In this document: positions 1-4,368 of the stretch, in pieces
Numbering within the stretch: the stretch's first letter is position 1
Layout of the letters: each line of letters opens with the position of its first letter
Source: Akkermansiaceae bacterium
GTDB taxonomy: Bacteria; Verrucomicrobiota; Verrucomicrobiia; Verrucomicrobiales; Akkermansiaceae
Direction of reading: 5' to 3'
NCBI GenBank assembly: GCA_025457805.1
Contig: JALOTR010000120.1
Location: forward strand, 1 to 7,376
Length of the DNA: 7,376 nt
Made by a program: the position numbers and the translations under genes
The notes under the pieces: model-generated
The model's input: the letters and a program-made list of their open reading frames with translations, nothing else
Told to the model about the DNA's origin: nothing
The model's database searches: none

Positions 1-310
1 CGTGACCTGGGAAGGGGTCTTCCTTGGCCATGAAGTCGAAGGCGTCGTTGAGTTTTTCCTCCGGCAACTTCCATGCAACGAGTGCGCCGTGGGCGAGCTT
101 GGTGGAAAGCAGGGTTTGGCGGACGCGGCGGATGATTCCTGCCTGGACCATGGCGCGGATGCGTTCGATCACGGTCTCCAGCGGCACTCCGGATTTCTCA
201 GCGATGACATGGAAGGGCTGGCGTTGGAAACCGGCGATGAGGTCCTCGGAAATGGCGAGGATTTGCGCGTTGATCGGATCGTTGTGCTCGATGGGAATGG
301 TGGCGGACAT
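1..310 (-). CDS. Lrp/AsnC-like winged-helix protein of the siroheme decarboxylase (AhbA/AhbB, NirDLGH) type, N-terminal part
   Basis: The frame opens with ATG at 310 and runs off the left edge after 103 full codons, so the C-terminal part is missing. Residues 33-62 read as a winged helix-turn-helix (IAEKSGVPLETVIERIRAM), followed by 'GIIRRVRQTLLSTKLAHG', then a beta strand 'ALVAWKLPEEKL' and 'EDPFPGH'. This order (HTH, IIRR, a K/G strand, then 'xxVPEEKxxE') matches AhbA/AhbB siroheme decarboxylases and related Lrp/AsnC-fold proteins, which convert siroheme to didecarboxysiroheme on the way to heme or heme d1. Whether this copy is an enzyme or a DNA-binding regulator cannot be decided, because the catalytic C-terminal half is off-window. 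It is last in the minus-strand gene series, 58 bases after the cca stop. Almost all of that gap is a heptamer repeat, and there is no clear ribosome binding site. Family assignment is from remembered motif patterns. Confidence 0.65.
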   Translation of the reverse strand, partial: MSATIPIEHNDPINAQILAISEDLIAGFQRQPFHVIAEKSGVPLETVIERIRAMVQAGIIRRVRQTLLSTKLAHGALVAWKLPEEKLNDAFDFMAKEDPFPGH

Positions 311-314
311 GGGA

Positions 315-363
315 GGATTTTGGATTTTGAATTTTGAATTTTGAATTTTGAATTTTGAATTTT
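315..363. repeat. Heptanucleotide tandem repeat, 7 units (GAATTTT/GGATTTT)
   Basis: Seven consecutive 7-base units are present on the plus strand: two GGATTTT (315-328) followed by five perfect GAATTTT (329-363), then a decayed unit (CGATTTC, 364-370). On the coding (minus) strand the unit is AAAATTC. The array fills nearly the whole gap between the cca stop codon (371-369) and the start codon of the next gene at 310, leaving 4 bases before the ATG. It is strikingly AT-rich against the roughly 60% GC surroundings. Short heptamer arrays of this sort are known as dispersed intergenic repeats in several bacterial groups, including cyanobacteria. Its effect here is unknown, but copy-number change would alter the leader of the downstream gene. 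Confidence 0.95.
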
Positions 364-368
364 CGATT

Positions 369-1694
369 TCAGATGAGCTGATGGAGATGGTGGAGGGCGG
401 TTTCGCGGTCGAGGATTCTTCCTTCGAGTTGTTCGGTTTCGATGGTTTCGAGGATTTCCTTGAAGCGTGGGCCGGGTTTGAGGCCGAGTTTGATGAGATC
501 GCGACCGGTGATCAAGGGCGGAGGGATGAGCGGCTCGGCGGCAAACTGGGTGGCCTTGGCCTGGAGGAATTCGTAGTTGTCGGTGAAGCCGTTGGAGGAG
601 CCGCAGTCCACGCGATGGAGTTCCATCTCGCGGTCGAAGGTGGGTTCGGCCATGAAGCGCTTGAGCTTGGCGATGCGCATTTTCTGCACGTTCATGAACT
701 GCATGTGCCGCGCCACCATAGGGACCACGGCGGCGATGATGTCGTTGGGATATTTCAGGCGACGCAGGATGAATTCCGCCATCTCGGCTCCCATCGCGTC
801 GTGGCCATTGAAGCGGATGCGGCCGGTATCGGAGTCGATGGTCCGGCATGGTGGCTTGGCGATGTCGTGAAGCAGCACGGCGAGGCAGAGATCGAGCGGT
901 GCGTCCGGTTCCAGCATGTCCAGCATGATGCAGGTGTGGGTGTAAACATCGCCCTCGGGATGCCATTCGGGCGGTTGGTCGCAACCGATCATGGGCAGGA
1001 CTTCAGGAAGGAAATGGCCGATGAGACCGGTATCCACCAGGAGCTCCAGTCCTTGTCGGCGGCGCGGGCAGGTGAGGATTTTGGAAAACTCATCGCGGAT
1101 GCGCTCCGGGGAGATCCGATCCAGGAGAGGCGCGCAGTTTTGCAGCGCGGCCCGGGTGATCGGCTCCACGGTGAAGTCCAGACGCGCCGCAAACCTCACG
1201 GCGCGCAGCAGACGCAAACCGTCCTCATTGAAGCGCGCTTCTGCATTTCCGATGGCCCGCAGCGTGCGCTGTTCGAGGTCCGCTAGACCGCCGACGTAAT
1301 CGATGACTTCGCCGGATTCCGGATCTTCAAACAGCCCGTTGATGGTGAAATCCCGGCGCTGTGCATCCTCCTGCGGCGTGGAAAAAGTCACGGATTCCGG
1401 CCGCCGGCCATCGCGGTAACTGCCATCCGTGCGGAAAGTGGCGATTTCCACGTGGTGCCCGCCATGTTTGGCGATGACGACCCCGAAGTGTGCGCCGACT
1501 TCATTGGAGCCGGGAAACAATTTCACGACCTCTACCGGGGTGGCCGAGGTGGCGATGTCGAAGTCCTTGGGTGTATTTCCCATCAAGCGATCGCGCACGC
1601 AGCCACCGGCAAAAAGCGCCTCGTGCCCGGCTGCCTTGAGGCGGCGGGCTAGGTCGGTCGCGGCGTCGCGCGCGGGCATTTCCGGCTTTTTCAT
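369..1694 (-). CDS. cca: CCA-adding tRNA nucleotidyltransferase (class II, with HD domain)
   Basis: The protein has 441 residues. It builds or repairs the 3' CCA end of tRNA from CTP and ATP in the cytoplasm. The class II nucleotidyltransferase core is complete: GGCVRD at 30-35, the metal-binding DFD at 44-46, VGAHFGVV at 66-73 (the CCA-enzyme form, not the bacterial poly(A) polymerase signature), RRDFT at 113-117, and the nucleotide-recognition E157-D158-x2-R161-x2-R164. An HD phosphohydrolase-type domain follows with H253, H276-D277 and H298, as in HD-containing CCA enzymes that also have 2',3'-cyclic phosphodiesterase activity. The C-terminus has 'LITGRDLIKLGLKPGP' (394-409), typical of the tail of this family. 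The start lies 7 bases past the menG stop, which suggests co-transcription. The in-frame ATG at codon 6 is an alternative start. Function is very likely; I see no missing residue. Confidence 0.95.
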   Translation of the reverse strand: MKKPEMPARDAATDLARRLKAAGHEALFAGGCVRDRLMGNTPKDFDIATSATPVEVVKLFPGSNEVGAHFGVVIAKHGGHHVEIATFRTDGSYRDGRRPESVTFSTPQEDAQRRDFTINGLFEDPESGEVIDYVGGLADLEQRTLRAIGNAEARFNEDGLRLLRAVRFAARLDFTVEPITRAALQNCAPLLDRISPERIRDEFSKILTCPRRRQGLELLVDTGLIGHFLPEVLPMIGCDQPPEWHPEGDVYTHTCIMLDMLEPDAPLDLCLAVLLHDIAKPPCRTIDSDTGRIRFNGHDAMGAEMAEFILRRLKYPNDIIAAVVPMVARHMQFMNVQKMRIAKLKRFMAEPTFDREMELHRVDCGSSNGFTDNYEFLQAKATQFAAEPLIPPPLITGRDLIKLGLKPGPRFKEILETIETEQLEGRILDRETALHHLHQLI

Positions 1695-1701
1695 GAAGGG
1701 A

Positions 1702-2382
1702 TCAATTCTGGGCGCGGGTGCCTTCGTAGATGGAAACCACGCCGAATGTCAGCGGGGTGGCGTCGGTTTCGCTGAATCCGCAGCTTTCCATCAGACGCAT
1801 CATGCCGGGGCCGGAAGGAAAGGCTTCGATCGAGCCGCCGAGGTATTCGTAGGCGTCGCGTTGGCCGGTGACGAAGCCGGCAAGACGCGGCAGAACGTGG
1901 TGGAGGTAGAGGCGGTAAGGAGTGCGGAGGATGCCGTCCGGTAGGGCGAAATCGAGAATCAGCAAACGCCCGCCGGGCTTTAGGACCCGATGCATTTCAC
2001 GCAGGGCGGCTGGGTAATCCGCCATGTTGCGGAGGCCGAATGCGACGGTGACCACATCGAAGCTCCGATCCGGAAATGGCAGGCTGAGGGCATCCGCGAC
2101 GAGGGTTTTGGCCATGCCGCGGCTGGCAGCGTGGGCGAGCATTTCCGCACAGAAATCCGTGGCAATCACCTCGCAGGCAGGGCATTGGTCCTGGATTTCC
2201 AACGCCAAATCGCCCGTCCCGGAGGCCACATCGAGCAAGCGCTTGGGCTTCCATTTACGGATCCGAGCCGTCACCACCTTGCGCCACCAAATGTCCGCAC
2301 CTCCACTGAGCACGTGGTTGGTCAGCACATAGCGATCGGCGATCCGGGCAAAGGCATCGCGCACGTAAACGGCGTCGGGCAT
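1702..2382 (-). CDS. ubiE/menG: Demethylmenaquinone methyltransferase (UbiE/MenG family)
   Basis: The protein has 226 residues, the normal size for the family. It transfers a methyl group from S-adenosylmethionine to demethylmenaquinone (or to the 2-polyprenyl-6-methoxy-1,4-benzoquinol intermediate in ubiquinone makers), the last or a late step of respiratory quinone synthesis. Visible family signatures are the N-terminal 'VRDAFARIADRYVLTNHVLS' block (7-26), SAM motif I 'DVASGTGD' (51-58), the acidic residue D77 after strand 2, 'FGLRN' (116-120), 'VLKPGGRLLILDF' (134-146), and the C-terminal 'AYEYLGGSIEAFPSG' block. If the host is a Verrucomicrobium, menaquinone is the expected substrate, so MenG is the better role name (inference). 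It lies between mntR (54-base gap upstream) and cca (7-base gap downstream). No convincing Shine-Dalgarno sequence precedes the ATG at 2382. Confidence 0.93.
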   Translation of the reverse strand: MPDAVYVRDAFARIADRYVLTNHVLSGGADIWWRKVVTARIRKWKPKRLLDVASGTGDLALEIQDQCPACEVIATDFCAEMLAHAASRGMAKTLVADALSLPFPDRSFDVVTVAFGLRNMADYPAALREMHRVLKPGGRLLILDFALPDGILRTPYRLYLHHVLPRLAGFVTGQRDAYEYLGGSIEAFPSGPGMMRLMESCGFSETDATPLTFGVVSIYEGTRAQN

Positions 2383-2436
2383 GCCGGAGCTTTAAGGCGG
2401 ACGGCCGGGGAATCAAGCGGCAAGGCGGGGGAGCAC

Positions 2437-2868
2437 TCAGACGCTCTTCTTCCTCACCTTTTCCAGCAGCTCCGGGTCTGCTTCAAGAGCGTCCGCCACG
2501 GCGCGGATGACGTCCAGAGTGGGGCGGGAGACGTGGTGTTCCATGCCCTCGACATCGCGGTAGATGGTTTCCTCATCGATGCCGAAAAGGCGGAGGAAAC
2601 GGGTGAGCGTTTCGTGACGTTCGATGATGGCGTGGGCGATGCGGTGGCCGTCCTCGGTGAGGATGGTGCCGCGGTATTTCTCGTGTTTGACGAGGCCCTC
2701 GGCATCGAGCCGCTGGAGCATGTTGGTGACGCTGGCTTGAGAGATCCCGAGGTTTTTCGAGATGTCCACGGCGCGGGCATAACCTTTGGCCTCGATCAGA
2801 TGGAGGATCTGCTCAAGGTAATCGTCCATCGCGGTCGAGCCGCTGGTGCGCCGGGGTTGAAGGGTCAT
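2437..2868 (-). CDS. mntR: Manganese-responsive transcriptional regulator MntR (DtxR family)
   Basis: The 143-residue protein aligns by eye along its length with Bacillus subtilis MntR, a Mn(II)-activated dimeric repressor of manganese uptake genes. The winged HTH is at about 29-65 ('GYARAVDISKNLGISQASVT', then the wing 'EKYRGTILTEDG'), and the metal-binding and dimerisation region is at about 75-140 ('RHETLTRFL', 'DVEGMEHHVS'). All six B. subtilis Mn ligands (D8, E11, H77, E99, E102, H103) have counterparts here at D16, E19, H85, E107, E110 and H111, a constant offset of 8. Like MntR, and unlike DtxR/IdeR, it lacks a C-terminal SH3 domain. Translation from 2868 gives a 13-residue basic N-terminal tail; the ATG at 2829 (codon 14, 'MDDYLEQI') would give the more typical N-terminus. 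No mntH or mntABC transporter gene is in view, so its targets must lie elsewhere. Confidence 0.93.
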   Translation of the reverse strand: MTLQPRRTSGSTAMDDYLEQILHLIEAKGYARAVDISKNLGISQASVTNMLQRLDAEGLVKHEKYRGTILTEDGHRIAHAIIERHETLTRFLRLFGIDEETIYRDVEGMEHHVSRPTLDVIRAVADALEADPELLEKVRKKSV

Positions 2869-2880
2869 GGAGCCGCGAGA

Positions 2881-3648
2881 CTAGCGCTTGGATTCCGGGA
2901 GGGAAAGCACGCTTTTCCTGTAAAGATCCGCATTGGATGCCTGGAACTCGGCCTTGAGCCGCACCCGCAGCGTGGACAGATCCACCAGACGCCAGCCGGT
3001 GAAGGTCCATTGCTGGTCCTTGCCATCGTGTTCAATGCCTAACAGAAGGTGCACGGCATCGTCGGTGATCTTGAGGGTTTCGTTTTTCGGCTCGAAATAA
3101 AAGGTGCGGAAGGTGCTTTCCGACGAGCCCTCTTCGACGAGTTTGGGATCGAGATAAAACACCAGCCCGGATTCCTCGTCGGTGATCCGAAGGTCGGGAT
3201 AACCGGAGCGCTGATGCTCGCCCGCACGGTTGGGCGGCACCTCGCAGCGGAGTCCGTCCGTGGCCTCGATTTTTGCCTGCAAGCCATCTTCGAAAAACCG
3301 CGATGCCTCATTGATGCGGCGGAGTTTTCTAACAGGCGAATCCGGCTGGTTGAGTTCCACGATGGTTTCCGCGGTGGCCTTGCGAATGGCCTCGACGATG
3401 CGGCGGTGCGCGGGTGTTTCCTTGAGGGCGAGCACGCGTTTGCCTGAGCAGGCTTCCGCGATGACGGAAAATTCGAAGGTGCGCTCCGATAGATTTTCGC
3501 CCAGCAGGGATCGCACGAGATCCGCATCCGAATGCGCGGCGGTGGGGGCTGTTTTCACCGGCGCATCGGCATCCTTCATGCGGAGAAAAACCAACCCACT
3601 TCCTAACAGAAACGAGACTGCGGCGATGACGAGGGTTTTCGGAGTCAT
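2881..3648 (-). CDS. Membrane-anchored protein of unknown function with a PD-(D/E)XK-like motif
   Basis: I do not recognise this 255-residue protein by name. I chose the ATG at 3648 because it overlaps the exonuclease stop as ATGA, which gives translational coupling; an in-frame ATG at 3669 would add 7 residues. An N-terminal hydrophobic stretch (about 5-21, 'LVIAAVSFLLGSGLVFL') followed by R/K suggests one membrane anchor or an uncleaved signal, with the rest as a soluble domain. The soluble part contains 'YPDLRI' (D152) and, 15 residues on, 'FYLDPKL' (D167, K169), spaced as in PD-(D/E)XK nuclease folds; acidic residues near 120-128 could supply the upstream glutamate. The C-terminal half ('TFRTFYFEPK', 'AVHLLLGIEHDGK', 'LKAEFQASNADLY') looks well structured and conserved in style. 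The nuclease reading is inference from the motif; a structural, non-catalytic role is possible. The next gene, mntR, starts 12 bases after its TAG stop. Confidence 0.8.
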   Translation of the reverse strand: MTPKTLVIAAVSFLLGSGLVFLRMKDADAPVKTAPTAAHSDADLVRSLLGENLSERTFEFSVIAEACSGKRVLALKETPAHRRIVEAIRKATAETIVELNQPDSPVRKLRRINEASRFFEDGLQAKIEATDGLRCEVPPNRAGEHQRSGYPDLRITDEESGLVFYLDPKLVEEGSSESTFRTFYFEPKNETLKITDDAVHLLLGIEHDGKDQQWTFTGWRLVDLSTLRVRLKAEFQASNADLYRKSVLSLPESKR

Positions 3649-3746
3649 GAGCGTTTGAGTTGGTGCCATGCGGAGGTGTCCGGCTGCATCAGGGATTCCA
3701 CCGGGTATTCACCCAGCGAGTGCGTGGCCACCACATGTTCTAACAA
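3039..3746 (+). repeat. Cluster of the short motif CTAACA(G/A), all in one orientation
   Basis: CTAACAG occurs on the plus strand at 3039-3045, 3329-3335 and 3603-3609, with CTAACAA at 3740-3746. A further CTAACAG lies at 5527-5533 inside the oppositely transcribed EEP gene. I found no copy of the reverse complement CTGTTAG on the plus strand. All copies are inside coding sequence, and three of the four minus-strand copies place the AT-rich codon TTA in genes that otherwise favour G/C-ending codons. By a rough base-composition estimate, fewer than one perfect 7-mer would be expected in the window. It may be a polar genomic motif or chance. Confidence 0.4.
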
Positions 3747-4250
3747 AACGAGCGAAGCTACTGCGTCGAAGAGCGCATCGTGCCAGGATTTTCCTTCAAC
3801 CAACGAGCGGACCTTTTCATCGAGCCCATGGGCCACACAAAGCGCACCCAACGAGTGGTCCGCAAGGTCCGGCCATGCGGCGCGGGCCACGAGCAGGGTA
3901 TCGATCCAAGGTCGGAATCCATGCCCGGGGAAGGCACGCAGGAAACGTTTCTCCGTGCCCTTGCCATGCGCCACCACCGCCGCCCCGGCCATGCGACGCT
4001 TGAGTTCCGGCCACAGCGAGAGCAGGGAAGGGGCGTCCGCGAGTTGCTCCGGGCCGATCCCATGCACCTTCCGCGCCGACCACAAGACCGGTTGGTCCGT
4101 GTGCAGGTAGGAAACGAATGAATCGCCATGCCCGTTTTCCATCGACCAGCACGCCAATCCAATCTGCACGGGGCTGTCCGTCATGCCGCGCGCCGCCCCT
4201 GCCGATTCGAAATCGATGGCGGTAAATCGGCAATCGCGGACCAGTGGCAT
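3645..4250 (-). CDS. DEDDh-type 3'-5' exonuclease (DnaQ/RNase T-like)
   Basis: The 201-residue protein is a stand-alone exonuclease domain of the DnaQ/RNase T superfamily, expected to trim DNA or RNA 3' ends in the cytoplasm using two metal ions. Exo I is 'AIDFES' (D13, E15). Exo III is 'WHDALFDA' (H157, then D162 five residues on), which defines the DEDDh subgroup. The Exo II region 'VVAHGKGTEKRFL' (92-104) has E100 where the usual aspartate sits, a conservative change. 'KVHGI' (61-65) matches the common 'xxHGI' element. The frame stays open upstream to 4478, but I start at the ATG at 4250: it is directly before the domain, and earlier starts would run into the divergent gene at 4369. Its stop overlaps the start of the membrane-anchored gene as ATGA. 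Whether its substrate is DNA repair intermediates, RNA or primers cannot be told. Confidence 0.85.
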   Translation of the reverse strand: MPLVRDCRFTAIDFESAGAARGMTDSPVQIGLACWSMENGHGDSFVSYLHTDQPVLWSARKVHGIGPEQLADAPSLLSLWPELKRRMAGAAVVAHGKGTEKRFLRAFPGHGFRPWIDTLLVARAAWPDLADHSLGALCVAHGLDEKVRSLVEGKSWHDALFDAVASLVLLEHVVATHSLGEYPVESLMQPDTSAWHQLKRS

Positions 4251-4368
4251 CGCCGCGGACTCTGCCACCCGCGCCCGGCCGGAATCAACGACAATGATGG
4301 GCCGCAGAAACAGGCCGCAGAACTTCCATTGCCGCAGCGGCACATCCTGTGCTAGGGATCTCCCGTTG
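4251..4368. promoter_or_regulatory. Divergent intergenic region with direct repeats and a small palindrome
   Basis: These 118 bases separate two divergent start codons (4250 minus, 4369 plus) and must hold promoters for both units. GGCCGCAGAA is repeated directly at 4300-4309 and 4313-4322, and its core GCCGCAG recurs at 4331-4337. The last copy overlaps a 13-base palindrome, TGCCGC-A-GCGGCA (4330-4342). A weak plus-strand promoter guess is TTGCCG (4329-4334, four of six bases of the -35 consensus) with a poor -10 element around TAGGGAT (4353-4359), which would put the palindrome on top of the -35. No convincing minus-strand promoter or Shine-Dalgarno site was found for either gene. These elements are visible; their function is inference. 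Confidence 0.35.

Noticed and set aside
169..984. Minus-strand open frame of 271 codons in another frame of cca
   Set aside because: It overlaps cca and the repeat, and its product is low-complexity and rich in R, P and H, as expected of an out-of-frame GC-rich reading.
348..1286. Long plus-strand open frame (312 codons) over the cca gene
   Set aside because: It is the antisense shadow of cca, whose motifs are unmistakable. The translation has no recognisable domain and begins in the heptamer repeat.
2383..2436. Possible terminator or operator between mntR and menG
   Set aside because: Only two direct copies of AAGGCGG in a GC-rich spacer are seen. There is no stem-loop with a T-tract and no recognisable MntR box.
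1990..3042. Long plus-strand open frame (350 codons) across menG, mntR and the membrane protein gene
   Set aside because: It spans three well-supported minus-strand genes and their gaps. Long antisense frames are expected at this GC content.
4183..4368. N-terminal extension of the EEP protein to an upstream in-frame ATG
   Set aside because: A signal peptide begins exactly at 4369. The extension would put 62 unstructured residues in front of it and overlap the exonuclease gene.
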